A stretch of 64,000 nucleotides of DNA, taken from positions 372,001 to 436,000 of the forward strand of contig NZ_JAADJV010000003.1 in the NCBI RefSeq assembly GCF_011684115.1. The letters run 5' to 3'. Positions 44,639-55,155 of this stretch are shown piece after piece. Numbering within the stretch: the stretch's first letter is position 1; each line of letters opens with the position of its first letter. A model generated the notes under the pieces. It was given only the letters and a program-made list of their open reading frames with translations. It ran no database searches and had not been told where the DNA came from. The DNA comes from Rahnella aceris (GTDB taxonomy: Bacteria > Pseudomonadota > Gammaproteobacteria > Enterobacterales > Enterobacteriaceae). Made by a program: the position numbers and the translations under genes.

Positions 44639-47600
44639 GCTCTGGCGTTTTGGGGGCCTGACGGTTCTGCTATTGGCTTTGCTTAGCCTCATTGGATGGA
44701 CTATATGGCATCACGGTGATTTCTTCGGCCTCGATACCACGGGCAAAAAAGCCGGAGCCTTCCTTATGATCTGCGTACTCGGTGCAGCGCTGCGTTTTGG
44801 CCCTGCACTGCTGCGACTGGTGCGACAACTCATGCATCGCGAAGAAGAAAAGCAGCAGAACATACTGCCGGGAAGCGAAGAGCGCCTGGTACAAACTGCA
44901 CCACGCCACGTCACGGTAACTGAACTGCGGGAAGCCCTGCGCCAGACCTACGGCCGTTTCTGGCCCCGCAAAGTCCGCATTCTGCTGCTCACCGGCAGCG
45001 CTGCTGACGTTGAGCGTCTGACGCCCGGTCTGACATCGCAATACTGGCAGGAAGATAGCGGTACCGTGTTGGTGTGGGGGGGAGATTTGGGCGCACAGGC
45101 CGACAGCGCGTGGCTTAACGCATTGCGCAATCTGCGCCGTCGCTCGCTGGATGGTGTGATTTGGGTGACATCTGCGCTGGCGCAACATACCGCGAACGGT
45201 CAGTTGCAGACTCAGCCCCCCCTCACTGCCGACATGATGGACAGCGCCGCGAAAGCCTTTGCCGTTCGCTTTGATCTGCTGGGATGGCGGTTGCCGCTGT
45301 ATGTATGGTCGCTGCATCCGGCCGAGGGTGATAATAAAGATCGCATCACCCAGCCCGTCGGCTGCCTGCTGCCTGCTGCCTGCAAACCTGATGAACTCAA
45401 AATCCAGCTCACCGCGCTGGTACCGAGGCTGATCGCGCAAGGTACACAACAAATCAGCGCCAGCACACGCAATCAGTTCCTGTTGCAGCTTGCCGACCAG
45501 CTGGCGCAAGCACCGGGCGTTATTATTGAACCTGTCGCCGCATTGCTGAATCCTTACCGCCCTTCTCCCCTTGCGGGCATCATGTTCAGCCCGGTGTCGG
45601 TGAATGCTCAGCGCACCGTGAAACATCACTGGGGTAAGGATAATCGCTGGGATGTTCTGCTTAATTCGCTGCCGTCATTACCCGCAGGGTTGTCGGCCAA
45701 GAAACTCGGGTTCGCCTGGGGCAAAACGTTCGGCGCAATTGCCGCAGGTGTGATGGTGTTATGGGGTGCAGGAATGGTCATGTCCTTCCTGGTTAACCGC
45801 CAGACAATAAATACCAGCGAAGCACAAGTGAAACAGGCTGCGGATGTGAAGCAAGTGCTTCCCGTGCGACTCAAAGCCCAACGCGAACTGCAAAATACGC
45901 TCGGTAAGCTTCAGTATCGCCAGCAGCATGCCCCGTGGTACAGCAGTTTTGGACTGAATCAGACTGACCCTTTGCTGACTGCACTTTGGCCTCAGTATGC
46001 CGCCAGTGCAATGCCACTGTTGCGTGACGCTGCCGCTCAGCACCTGGAAGACCGTCTCACCACCTTCGCAGGGCTTCCTCCGGGCGATCCGCGTCGGGAT
46101 GCAATGGTAAAGCCCGCTTACGATCAGCTAAAACTCTATCTGATGCTGTCACGTCCTGCAAAAATGGACCCCACCTGGTTTAGCAGAACACTGCTGAGCG
46201 ACTGGTCACAGCGTAAAGATGTGCCCGATGGTGTATGGCAGGGTGAGGGGCCTGTTCTGTTGGATTTTTATGCCCGTAACCTTTCCCGCCATCCTGAATG
46301 GCAGCTTTCTGTTGACGAAAATCTGGTCAGTCAGGTTCGAACTTTACTCATCCGCCTGATGGGCGCACGTAACAGTGAATCTTCGTTGTATCAGAAGATG
46401 CTTCGTCAGGTCGCACACCAGTATGCAGATATGACTCTGTCCGATATGACGGGTGATACCGATACTGACAGGATTTTTACCACCGATGCCGTGGTGCCGG
46501 GCATGTTCACCCGGAAAGCCTGGGATGAGTCTGTCAAACCGGCGATTGAGAAAGTGGTTAACGGCCGGCGTGAAGAAATGGACTGGGTGCTGAGTGATAA
46601 CAAAACTGCAGTGTTGCAGCAGGACTCACCGGAAGCGTTGCAGGCACGCCTGAAAGAACGTTATTTCGCAGACTTCTCCTCAAGTTGGCTGGAATTTTTA
46701 AACAGCCTGCACTGGCAACAGGCACAAACCCTGTCAGATGCTATCGATCAACTGACCCTGATGGCGGACGTACGTCAGTCGCCGCTGGTGGCGCTGATGA
46801 ATACCCTGAGCATACAAGGTAAAACCGGTCAGAGCGGAGAAGCGCTCTCTGACTCGCTGGTGAAATCTGCCAAAAATCTTTTAAACCGCGAAGAACAACC
46901 GGCGATTGACCAGCAAGCCGGTGCCCGTGGTCCGCTGGATGCGACATTTGGTCCGGTACTGGCACTGATGGACAACAAAAGCAGTGGGCAAAGTAATACC
47001 AGCCTCAGTCTGCAGACTTTCCTGACACGGGTTACACAGGTGCGTCTGAAACTCCAGCAGGTTGTTAATGCCGCCGATCCACAGGCGATGACCCAAACAC
47101 TCGCTCAAACGGTATTTCAGGGCAAAGCGGTGGATCTGACTGAAACCCGTGATTACGGCAGCCTGGTGGCGGCAAGTCTGGGTCAGGAATGGAGCGGATT
47201 CGGGCAGACAATTTTTGTTCAGCCAATGGAACAGGCATGGCAGCAGGTGCTGACTCCTGCCGCAGAGAGCCTGAATGTGCAATGGCAGACGGCGATTGTC
47301 GATGACTGGAACAGCGCATTCGGTGGCCGTTATCCATTAAAAAATACCAGCAGCGAAGTGTCACTGCCGCTGATGGCCCGCTATCTCAACAGCGACAGCG
47401 GTCGCATCGCCCGTTTCCTGCAAACTCGTCTGAACGGCGTCCTGCATAAAGAAGGCAGTCACTGGGTACCTGACAGTATCAATGCGCAAGGACTGACCTT
47501 CAGCCCGCAATTCCTCAAAGCCATGGATACCCTGAGTTACCTCTCTGATGTGGTTTTCACCAATGGCGAAGCGGGGATGCATTTTGAGCTGCGTCCGGGC

Positions 47601-48038
47601 ACTGCTAAAGATGTCATGCAAACGGATCTGGTGATCGACAGCCAGAAGCTCAGTTATTACAACCAGCTGCCTGCCTGGAAGCGCTTCACCTGGCCAAATG
47701 ATACCGAAGCACCGGGCGCCAGCCTGAGCTGGATCAGCACGCAAGCAGGCACACGACAGTTTGCCGATCTGCCGGGAGCCTGGGGGCTGATCCGCCTGCT
47801 CGATAAAGCGTCAGTTACGCCGTATCAGGGTGTGAGCAGCAGCTTTAATATCACCTGGAAAGCACCGGACAGCAGACTGCTGAATTACACCCTGCGCACC
47901 GAAGCGGGTGAAGGTCCTCTGGCTTTACTGAGACTGCGTGATTTCACCCTCCCCGCGCAGATTTTCCAGATTCAGGCCGTACCGCTTGTACCTGCAGAAA
48001 AACCTTTTGATCCTGACGCTATCGCTGAGGAGCCGTAA
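44622..48038 (+). CDS. tssM: TssM (IcmF-type), inner-membrane complex subunit
   Basis: 1,138 residues from ATG 44622 (AGGGAGTGGGG leader). Membrane helices near 8-30, 44-60 and 369-390, a cytoplasmic domain between them, and a long periplasmic region ending in the TssJ-binding part. The usual Walker A motif of IcmF proteins is not visible: at the expected place (about 115-130) the sequence reads RILLLTGSAADVERL. This suggests a variant that does not hydrolyse NTP. Its TAA overlaps the tssA ATG. Confidence 0.93.
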   Translation: MSVLSRLWRFGGLTVLLLALLSLIGWTIWHHGDFFGLDTTGKKAGAFLMICVLGAALRFGPALLRLVRQLMHREEEKQQNILPGSEERLVQTAPRHVTVTELREALRQTYGRFWPRKVRILLLTGSAADVERLTPGLTSQYWQEDSGTVLVWGGDLGAQADSAWLNALRNLRRRSLDGVIWVTSALAQHTANGQLQTQPPLTADMMDSAAKAFAVRFDLLGWRLPLYVWSLHPAEGDNKDRITQPVGCLLPAACKPDELKIQLTALVPRLIAQGTQQISASTRNQFLLQLADQLAQAPGVIIEPVAALLNPYRPSPLAGIMFSPVSVNAQRTVKHHWGKDNRWDVLLNSLPSLPAGLSAKKLGFAWGKTFGAIAAGVMVLWGAGMVMSFLVNRQTINTSEAQVKQAADVKQVLPVRLKAQRELQNTLGKLQYRQQHAPWYSSFGLNQTDPLLTALWPQYAASAMPLLRDAAAQHLEDRLTTFAGLPPGDPRRDAMVKPAYDQLKLYLMLSRPAKMDPTWFSRTLLSDWSQRKDVPDGVWQGEGPVLLDFYARNLSRHPEWQLSVDENLVSQVRTLLIRLMGARNSESSLYQKMLRQVAHQYADMTLSDMTGDTDTDRIFTTDAVVPGMFTRKAWDESVKPAIEKVVNGRREEMDWVLSDNKTAVLQQDSPEALQARLKERYFADFSSSWLEFLNSLHWQQAQTLSDAIDQLTLMADVRQSPLVALMNTLSIQGKTGQSGEALSDSLVKSAKNLLNREEQPAIDQQAGARGPLDATFGPVLALMDNKSSGQSNTSLSLQTFLTRVTQVRLKLQQVVNAADPQAMTQTLAQTVFQGKAVDLTETRDYGSLVAASLGQEWSGFGQTIFVQPMEQAWQQVLTPAAESLNVQWQTAIVDDWNSAFGGRYPLKNTSSEVSLPLMARYLNSDSGRIARFLQTRLNGVLHKEGSHWVPDSINAQGLTFSPQFLKAMDTLSYLSDVVFTNGEAGMHFELRPGTAKDVMQTDLVIDSQKLSYYNQLPAWKRFTWPNDTEAPGASLSWISTQAGTRQFADLPGAWGLIRLLDKASVTPYQGVSSSFNITWKAPDSRLLNYTLRTEAGEGPLALLRLRDFTLPAQIFQIQAVPLVPAEKPFDPDAIAEEP

Positions 48039-49642
48039 TGGCCACATTAAATACACTGCAGAACGCGTGTTCTGCAGAACCTGCGTTTCTGCTGGAACAG
48101 GCACAACAGCAAGCCTCGCTTTGGGATAACTGGCTACAGCCGGTTACGCAGGACATGCCTGCCGGAGAAGACCCCGGCTATGACGACAACTTCCAGCAAA
48201 TGCGCGAAGAGGTTAACAAACTGTCCGGTGCGGATACGTCCCTGACCTGCGAGCTGGCTGAAAATCTGCTTGTCTCACACTGCAAAGATGTCCGCGTTGC
48301 GACCTATTACATCTGGGCACGTTTGCATCGTGACGGAGAAACCGGTCTGGCCGACGGCCTTTCTTTGCTGGCCGGGCTAATTACACGCTTTGGTGAAACC
48401 CTGCATCCGTTGCGGTCTACCAGCCGGAAAGCCGCGCTGGAGTGGCTGGCAGCCTCACGTGTCCTCGACAGCCTGTCGCTTTTCCCTGAAGTGGACAAGA
48501 ATGATTTTTCACGCATCGTCGGTGCACTGTCGCTCATCGAACAGGGATTAAATTCCTGGGAACCCGCCACCCGTCCGCAGTTTGGGGTGCTTTATGGTGC
48601 GCTGGAAAACCGGCTTGCGCAGTCCGGTGGCTTTGATGCGGTTATCCCGCAGAACAGCAGCGCAGCAACAACCGGCCACACGTCAAACACGTCTGCTGAG
48701 TCCCCGACACTTAAACCGGTGACTTCAGGACGCGACCTGCTCGACCAGGCAAAACTGCTGGCGAAATACCTGCGTGATCAGCCATCCGGCTGGCTCTCAG
48801 GTCATCATCTGATTAAAAGCATCCGGCTGGATACTCTGCATGAATTGCCTCCGCTGGCTGCCGACGGACGTACCCGTTTGTCGCCGCCGAAACCCGAACA
48901 CCGCGCCCTGCTCAAGCGACTTTATCTGCAGCAAAGCTGGCTGGAGCTGCTGGAGCAAACCGACAGTCTGTTTGCTCTGGGGGTGAATCATCTCTGGCTG
49001 GATCTGCAATGGTACATCCATCAGGCGCTTGTCAAAGCAGGCGCCCCCTATGAAACCTGGGCTGACATCATTAAGCAGGATCTGAACGGATTACTCACTC
49101 GTTTACCCGGTCTTGAAGGGCTGGCATTTGATGATGGCACACCATTCGCCGATGAGGTCACGCTCAACTGGATTAACCAGCAGGTGATGACGTCCTCCGG
49201 CAACTGGGGCAATGAACCTTCCGCATCAGCCACGACGGCGGGTGATGACGATATCCTTCAGCTGGAACCGGAAGCGCTGGCTCAGGCCGACAGCGGCGGC
49301 GTGGAAGCCGCGCTGAACTGGCTTCAGAACCGTCCCGGCACCCGCACACCGCGCCATCTATGGCTTTTACGCCTGCTAATGGCGCGCGTTGCCGAACAAT
49401 ATGGCAAAAATGACATGGCGCTGCATCTGCTGGGAGAACTGGACAACAATGGTTCGACGCTCACTCTCACGCAGTGGGAACCAGAATTGTTGTTTGAAGT
49501 GAAAGCCAGACGCCTGAAACTGCTGCGCATGAAAGCCAGCCGCGCAGACACCGATAAATCCCGCCTGCACGGTGACATGGAATATCTGCTGGCCGGACTC
49601 ATCGCCCTCGACCCGGCACGCGCTGCGGTACTGTGTGGCTAA
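48038..49642 (+). CDS. tssA: TssA-family protein (ImpA_N, VasJ-type)
   Basis: 534 residues. ImpA_N domain in the first 180 residues (PVTQDMPAGEDPGYDDNFQQ), a linker rich in Thr and Ser, and a VasJ-like C-terminal part ending in a DxxRLHGDMEYLLAGLIALDP helix. TssA proteins start baseplate assembly and cap the growing sheath. TAATG overlap with tssM. A second ImpA protein occurs at 60.6 kb. Confidence 0.88.
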   Translation: MATLNTLQNACSAEPAFLLEQAQQQASLWDNWLQPVTQDMPAGEDPGYDDNFQQMREEVNKLSGADTSLTCELAENLLVSHCKDVRVATYYIWARLHRDGETGLADGLSLLAGLITRFGETLHPLRSTSRKAALEWLAASRVLDSLSLFPEVDKNDFSRIVGALSLIEQGLNSWEPATRPQFGVLYGALENRLAQSGGFDAVIPQNSSAATTGHTSNTSAESPTLKPVTSGRDLLDQAKLLAKYLRDQPSGWLSGHHLIKSIRLDTLHELPPLAADGRTRLSPPKPEHRALLKRLYLQQSWLELLEQTDSLFALGVNHLWLDLQWYIHQALVKAGAPYETWADIIKQDLNGLLTRLPGLEGLAFDDGTPFADEVTLNWINQQVMTSSGNWGNEPSASATTAGDDDILQLEPEALAQADSGGVEAALNWLQNRPGTRTPRHLWLLRLLMARVAEQYGKNDMALHLLGELDNNGSTLTLTQWEPELLFEVKARRLKLLRMKASRADTDKSRLHGDMEYLLAGLIALDPARAAVLCG

Positions 49643-49667
49643 CGGAATATAAGGAAATACCCGCATG

Positions 49668-52172
49668 ATGGATATTGCACAAGACTTGCTGTCGCTGTCG
49701 AAAACGACCCTGAACCGCTACCGCCTGAGCGTGCCGTCCTGCCAGGCAGAACTGGATGTGGAAAGCTTCACCGGCAGCGAGGCCATGAGCCAGCTTTACC
49801 GCTACAACGTGACGTTTACCAGCACGGCCAAAGATATCGATTCCGGCGAACTTCTCCGCCAGCCAGCGACGTTCACCATGAGCTCCGGCCCGCTGGCAAG
49901 TCTGTCAGAACAAAAAGTCGTTCACGGCGTGATCACGGATTTTCGCCGCATCTCAGGCTCCGCTGACCAGGTGCAATATCAGATTACGCTCGAGCCCTTT
50001 CTGGCACTGCTCGCAAAGCAGTTTCGTACCCACCGATTCTTTGTGAACAAATCTGTCCCTGACGTGATTGAACAGGTGCTGACCGAACATGGCCTGAAGG
50101 GATGGGAGTTTGAGTTTTCGCTGAAACTGACTTACCCGAAACGCGAGCAAATCAACCAGTATCAGGAAAGCGATCTGGCCTTTATTGAACGTCTGCTTTC
50201 AGAACTGGGGATCTTTTATTTTTTCTCCCTGCAACCCGATGCACAGACCGAAGTCATCCATTTTGCCGACAAGCAAAGCGCTTATCAGTTCGGTAAAACC
50301 CTGCCGCTGAACAGCCCGTCCGGGATGAGCGACAGCGGTGCGGATTCTGTCTGGGGAGTGAACATTCAGCACAGCGTGGTACAAGCAGGCGTCTCCAGCA
50401 AAGATTATAACCATCGGCAAGCGCAGCAGGTTTTACAGTCTGCCAGAGCAGACATGACGCGCGGAGCGGGCGAAGGCATCACTTACGGCGAGGTGTATCA
50501 CTATAAACCGCGCCATCCGGAAACCGGCGGCAAAACCGATCCGGCGGCTGAAACCGCCAACTTTATGGCGCGCCTCGACCACGAACGCTTTTTGTCACAA
50601 CAAACGACCCTTTCCTTTTTCAGTAACGATGCCACGCTGCAACCCGCGCAGGTGCTGACGATTACCGACAGTGCGATCCCCTCAACGCTGCCGGAATTGC
50701 TGACATCTCCTGTCGTATTGATCCACGCCCACTTCAGCGGCAGCCGCAAAGATGCCCTGAAAGTCCGGCTGATGGCAGTACCTTACAGTGAAACTTTATG
50801 CTGGCGCCCTGCTCTGCTGCCGCGTCCCGTGGTCAGCGGCACCCTGATGGCGCGCGTCACCAGCGCCAAGGCCAATGATATTTACGCCTGGCAGGATGTG
50901 TCGGGGCTGTACCGGGTCAGATTCGATGCCGACCAGGATGATAAAGCACAGGGTCAGGAAAGCATGCCGGTGCGCTTCGCCAAACCTTACGGCGGCGATA
51001 AGTATGGCATCCACTTCCCGCTGATACAGGGCACGGAAGTCGCGATTGCGTTCCACGACGGCGATCCGGACAGGCCGTATATCGCGCACGCGCTGCATGA
51101 TTCGCGCCACACGGATCACGTCACGGAGCAAAACAACACCCGTAATGTCATCCGCACCCCGGCTAACAATAAGCTGCGGATGGAGGACAAACGCGGCGAA
51201 GAACATATCAAGCTCAGCACGGAATACGGCAGCAAGACGCAGCTCAACCTCGGGCATAACGTGGATGCCAGCCGTGCGTTACGTGGTGAAGGTTTTGAAC
51301 TGCGCACCGATGAATGGGGCGCAATTCGGGCCGGAAAAGGCATATTCATCAGCGCCGACGAGCAACCGGCAGCCGGTGGTAAGCAGCTCGAGATGGACGA
51401 TGCCATTGCGCAGCTTGAACAGGCGCTGACACTGGCACGCAGTCTGGCGAAGGTGGCGGAAATAGCCAAAGCCACGCCGGGCGATACCGACAGCCAGAAA
51501 GCGCTCAATACGTCACTGAAAAAACTGGAAGCGGCAGGCATTCTGATGTCTGCGCCACAAGGCATCGGTATCGTCAGCCCGTCTGCGGTACGCGTTGCCT
51601 CCGGCAGTCAGAGCGTCGGCGTAATGTCCGGCAGCAATACCGACATCAGCAGCGGCAAGTCCTTTACTGCCGCAGCGGGTGAAAGCGTCAGCCTGTTTGC
51701 CCAAAAATCCGGGATGAAACTCTTCGCCGGGAAAGGAAAAGTCGACATTCAGGCGCAGGGTGACGAATTATCGGCGCTGGCCAAAAACGACATCACCGTG
51801 ACCAGCACGGAAAGCACCGTCACGATCACCGCCGCCAAAGAGCTGATCCTGACCTGCGGTGGCGGTTACATCAAACTCAGTGACGGCAATATTGAAATCG
51901 CCGATCCACAAAACATCCTGTTTAAGTCAGCCAACTGGCAAAAGATGGGACCGGCGAGCGTAAATACTCCGCCAGTTGTGTTCCCTAAAGGTTACGGTGC
52001 GGTTTACGCCTTACAGGATGAAGAAGGAAACACCATTCCTTCAACGGAATACCGCATCACCACCGCTGAAGGCACAATTTATACAGGTGTTTCTGATGAA
52101 AACGGCAAGACCATGAAGGTTTACACCAATGCGCCTGAAAGAATGAATATAGAAATTCTGGGCACCAGGTAG
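49668..52172 (+). CDS. vgrG: VgrG2 (TssI), spike protein
   Basis: 834 residues (ATG at 49665 or 49668). Same domain order as VgrG1, with almost the same protein sequence from about residue 370 to 560 (LMARVTSAKANDIYAWQD, YGIHFPLIQG, NNTRNVIRTPANNKLRMEDK). Its C-terminal adaptor (ALQDEEGNTIPSTEYRITTA) differs. It precedes the Tle1 gene, so it likely carries Tle1. It is GC-rich throughout, unlike the 5' part of vgrG1. Confidence 0.94.
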   Translation: MDIAQDLLSLSKTTLNRYRLSVPSCQAELDVESFTGSEAMSQLYRYNVTFTSTAKDIDSGELLRQPATFTMSSGPLASLSEQKVVHGVITDFRRISGSADQVQYQITLEPFLALLAKQFRTHRFFVNKSVPDVIEQVLTEHGLKGWEFEFSLKLTYPKREQINQYQESDLAFIERLLSELGIFYFFSLQPDAQTEVIHFADKQSAYQFGKTLPLNSPSGMSDSGADSVWGVNIQHSVVQAGVSSKDYNHRQAQQVLQSARADMTRGAGEGITYGEVYHYKPRHPETGGKTDPAAETANFMARLDHERFLSQQTTLSFFSNDATLQPAQVLTITDSAIPSTLPELLTSPVVLIHAHFSGSRKDALKVRLMAVPYSETLCWRPALLPRPVVSGTLMARVTSAKANDIYAWQDVSGLYRVRFDADQDDKAQGQESMPVRFAKPYGGDKYGIHFPLIQGTEVAIAFHDGDPDRPYIAHALHDSRHTDHVTEQNNTRNVIRTPANNKLRMEDKRGEEHIKLSTEYGSKTQLNLGHNVDASRALRGEGFELRTDEWGAIRAGKGIFISADEQPAAGGKQLEMDDAIAQLEQALTLARSLAKVAEIAKATPGDTDSQKALNTSLKKLEAAGILMSAPQGIGIVSPSAVRVASGSQSVGVMSGSNTDISSGKSFTAAAGESVSLFAQKSGMKLFAGKGKVDIQAQGDELSALAKNDITVTSTESTVTITAAKELILTCGGGYIKLSDGNIEIADPQNILFKSANWQKMGPASVNTPPVVFPKGYGAVYALQDEEGNTIPSTEYRITTAEGTIYTGVSDENGKTMKVYTNAPERMNIEILGTR

Positions 52173-52201
52173 AACGATTGTTAATTCAAGGAATATACAG
52201 A

Positions 52202-53785
52202 ATGGCGCAACGCAATACATGGGAAGTCAGTGATGGGCAACATACAACTGACGTAAACGTTTCAGAAAAAATCGTGATTTGTAAGCGTAAAGAAGTCCCC
52301 GGCATCACGCTTACCATCGGTATGTTTTTCGATGGCACTGGTAATAATGTGTTTAATACTGATAAACGTCTTCTGGAAACCTGCACCAGTCTGGATGTGG
52401 GAATGAAAACCGAAGATGCCGCATCCTGTGTTGAAAAATTAGGTAAAAGCGGCAACGGTGCGGGGAGCTATCTTGGGTATTATTCGAATGTGCATTGGCT
52501 TCATACTCTTTATTCTCAGGACAATAAAATCACTGATGATAAAGAGCAGTATCAGCGTGCTATTTATGTTCAGGGGATTGGTACGTCAAGAGATAAGGAT
52601 GACAGCCTTATTGGGATGGGGATAGGTGTGTGGTTTGATGGCGTAGTCGATAAAACAAATGAAGGCGTTGCATTAATTACTGAACAAATTCAATTACTAC
52701 TCAAAGAAAGCAAAAGTAATTCATGTGCGATTGAAAAAATCCAGTTTGATATCTTCGGCTTCAGTCGTGGTGCCGCTGCTGCCCGTCACTTTGCGAACCG
52801 TGTCAGAAACAACGATCAGGCAATACAGGAAGCCATCACGAAAGGGCTGGATGGCCGGAATCAACATGGCAAACCTGCAGGGGAAGTTCGCTTTCTGGGG
52901 CTGTTTGATACTGTCTGCGCGGTCGGTGCGGTAACAAATTTGTTTGACGTCCACGGCGGTGTAAACCCCGGCATTGAGCTGGCGCTTCCAAAAGATATTG
53001 CACAAAAAGTCTTTCAGATTACCGCAATGCATGAATGCCGCTATAACTTCAGCCTGAACAGCATTAAAGAATCGTGGCCAGAACTGGCCTTGCCCGGTGT
53101 ACATTCGGATATTGGCGGTGGCTATAATCCGCAGGAAAAAGAATACCTGTTCCTCTCTGAACCTGGATTTGAGACCGTCAGGGATAGCATTCCCGTCGAG
53201 ATGACGAATATTTATCGCAGTTCCGCAGCGGAAATACCTGACCTGCGGGTATTGCCAAATCTGAGCCCCCTCATGCTTTCCGGGGAGATTACACTGGGAA
53301 CATGGTATGACTATTTGGTCAATCCGAATAAAAATCGTATGGGTGTGACGGAAAAGCGTGTTGGCGCGGCGGTGACAATGGAACGTACCGTCACTAATGA
53401 CTGGTCAAAGGTAAGTTTACGCGTGATGCTAGCCGCCGCTCAAAGCGCTGGATGTATATTTGATCCAATTCGCGATACGAATATCGCATTAAGATTGCCA
53501 CAAGAATTAGAACCGTTGAGTCAAAAAGCCATTAACCAGGGAAAAGCAGTTATAACTGGAGGTAACTCAGCTCCCTTCACTTATGAAGAAATACAATTGA
53601 TTGGGAAATACATCCACTGTTCTGCAAACTGGAACGCAGTGGTATTTAAACACGTCTGGCTCGATGGCAATAAGGTCAAGGCAATTTACGGCGCGGTAAA
53701 ACCGGCAGAACTTGTCGGTTTTGTTAACCGTCCTAATCCCGGCTGGGTGCGCGCCGTATGGAATATGCAAGGAGCAAAGGCATGA
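52202..53785 (+). CDS. tle1: Tle1-type phospholipase effector (DUF2235)
   Basis: 527 residues from ATG 52202 (CAAGGAATATACAG leader). DUF2235 alpha/beta hydrolase: MFFDGTGNN near 42-50, nucleophile Ser188 in GFSRGAAAARHF, LGLFDTVCAVG, and HSDIGGGY at 301-308. Tle1 enzymes cut membrane phospholipids (usually phospholipase A2 type) in the periplasm of target cells. Adjacent upstream vgrG2 and downstream DUF2931 lipoproteins give the standard vgrG-tle1-tli1 order. Confidence 0.9.
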   Translation: MAQRNTWEVSDGQHTTDVNVSEKIVICKRKEVPGITLTIGMFFDGTGNNVFNTDKRLLETCTSLDVGMKTEDAASCVEKLGKSGNGAGSYLGYYSNVHWLHTLYSQDNKITDDKEQYQRAIYVQGIGTSRDKDDSLIGMGIGVWFDGVVDKTNEGVALITEQIQLLLKESKSNSCAIEKIQFDIFGFSRGAAAARHFANRVRNNDQAIQEAITKGLDGRNQHGKPAGEVRFLGLFDTVCAVGAVTNLFDVHGGVNPGIELALPKDIAQKVFQITAMHECRYNFSLNSIKESWPELALPGVHSDIGGGYNPQEKEYLFLSEPGFETVRDSIPVEMTNIYRSSAAEIPDLRVLPNLSPLMLSGEITLGTWYDYLVNPNKNRMGVTEKRVGAAVTMERTVTNDWSKVSLRVMLAAAQSAGCIFDPIRDTNIALRLPQELEPLSQKAINQGKAVITGGNSAPFTYEEIQLIGKYIHCSANWNAVVFKHVWLDGNKVKAIYGAVKPAELVGFVNRPNPGWVRAVWNMQGAKA

Positions 53786-54429
53786 AAACAATAACAGGTC
53801 TGCTATCCCTGCTTCTGTTAGCGGGGTGCACCGGCAGTAAAGCGCACGAACAACAAAGAAACATTAAAGCCCCCTGGGATGAATGGTACTTTGCATTTAC
53901 TACCCCTAAGGCCCTGCCTGCTCAGGTTACTCTGGTAAAATTACTCGACACCGAAGGCTATGGTTATGTGTTCGAAACAATAAACCAACCACAGGGCATC
54001 AGTGTGGGAAAATGGGATGACCAAAACTCAGCTGGCGGAACCCAGTTCAATAAAGCAAAGTCCCCACCTCAAATGATTGTTTTTTGTTGGGACTCTATTA
54101 TTGACAAGAAAACTTATGAAACCACTTTATTCTTTTATTCTGATACCTGGGAGAAAATGATTACCCCTTATCCAACCCCCCTCACTCCTTCAAAAAGTGC
54201 CTACCGGCAAACGATGTTAATAGGCCTGGCTCCGGAAGGTATCGTGCATACCTGGTTAAGACAGTATGGCCATCCTGATATTTTATTAACTAGCACAAAA
54301 ATAACCACTGTTTCAGGCAAGGATTTGGATATGTGCGCTGGGGTAACTAACAGTGACTTTAGCTATGGGTACGATGACGACATTAAAGAATTCATAAAAG
54401 ATAAGAAATATCCCTACGGCAGTTGGTGA
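53782..54429 (+). CDS. Tli1-type immunity lipoprotein (DUF2931), copy 1
   Basis: 215 residues; lipobox LLAGC; DUF2931 body starting KAPWDEWYFAFTTPKALPAQ. ATGA overlap with tle1. DUF2931 lipoproteins neutralise Tle1 in the periplasm in described systems. It diverges from copies 2 and 3 in the middle but shares its C-terminal 40 residues exactly with copy 2. Confidence 0.85.
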   Translation: MKTITGLLSLLLLAGCTGSKAHEQQRNIKAPWDEWYFAFTTPKALPAQVTLVKLLDTEGYGYVFETINQPQGISVGKWDDQNSAGGTQFNKAKSPPQMIVFCWDSIIDKKTYETTLFFYSDTWEKMITPYPTPLTPSKSAYRQTMLIGLAPEGIVHTWLRQYGHPDILLTSTKITTVSGKDLDMCAGVTNSDFSYGYDDDIKEFIKDKKYPYGSW

Positions 54430-54468
54430 TGAGTTTCAAGGACATAAATATATGCAAGGAACTAAGGC

Positions 54469-55116
54469 ATGAAAACAATAACAAGTCTCCTATCCCTTCT
54501 TCTGTTAACAGGTTGCACCAGTGGCAATGCGCAAGAACAACACGGAACTATTAAAGCGCCCTGGGATGAATGGTATTTCACGTTCTCAACCCCTAAGGCC
54601 CTGCCTGCTCAGGTCACCCTTGTGAAGTTACTGGATACCGACGGTTACGGTTACGTTTTCCAGACTATCGATCAGCCACAAGGCGACAGCGTTGGAAAAT
54701 GGGATACCCACAATGGTCTGGGATCTTCACCTTTTAATAAGGCAAAATCTCCACCGCAGATGATTAAGTTTTGCTGGGACTCTATTATTGACAAAAAAGT
54801 GTATGAAACCACCTTATATTTCTCTTTGGACACACAACATAAAATGGTGAGTTCAGAGCCTGACTGGTCAAATCCGAAGGAGACTTATTACTTCCGGTAT
54901 ATGGTGATTGGCCTGGCACCGGAGGGAAAAGTCAGAGTTTGGCTAAAGAACAATGGAGACCCTGACGTGCTCCAGACGAGCACCCAAATAACTACTGTAT
55001 CAGGGAAGGATTTAGATATGTGCGCTGGGGTAACTAACAGTGATTTTAGTTATGGGTACGATGACGATATTAAAGAATTCATTAAAGATAAAAAATATCC
55101 CTACGGCAGTTGGTGA
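54469..55116 (+). CDS. Tli1-type immunity lipoprotein (DUF2931), copy 2
   Basis: 215 residues; lipobox LLTGC. The first 185 or so residues are nearly identical to copy 3 and the last 40 identical to copy 1, so it is a mosaic. An upstream segment AAGGACATAAATATATGCAAGGAACTAAGGC-type leader, shared by copies 2 and 3, supplies the ribosome site. Confidence 0.85.
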   Translation: MKTITSLLSLLLLTGCTSGNAQEQHGTIKAPWDEWYFTFSTPKALPAQVTLVKLLDTDGYGYVFQTIDQPQGDSVGKWDTHNGLGSSPFNKAKSPPQMIKFCWDSIIDKKVYETTLYFSLDTQHKMVSSEPDWSNPKETYYFRYMVIGLAPEGKVRVWLKNNGDPDVLQTSTQITTVSGKDLDMCAGVTNSDFSYGYDDDIKEFIKDKKYPYGSW

Positions 55117-55155
55117 TGAGTTAGAAGGACATAAATATATGCAAGGAACTAAGGC

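Noticed and set aside
44670..45629. 319-codon reverse frame inside tssM
   Set aside because: Antisense to a strongly conserved gene; low-complexity composition and no ribosome site. Shadow of GC-rich codon use.
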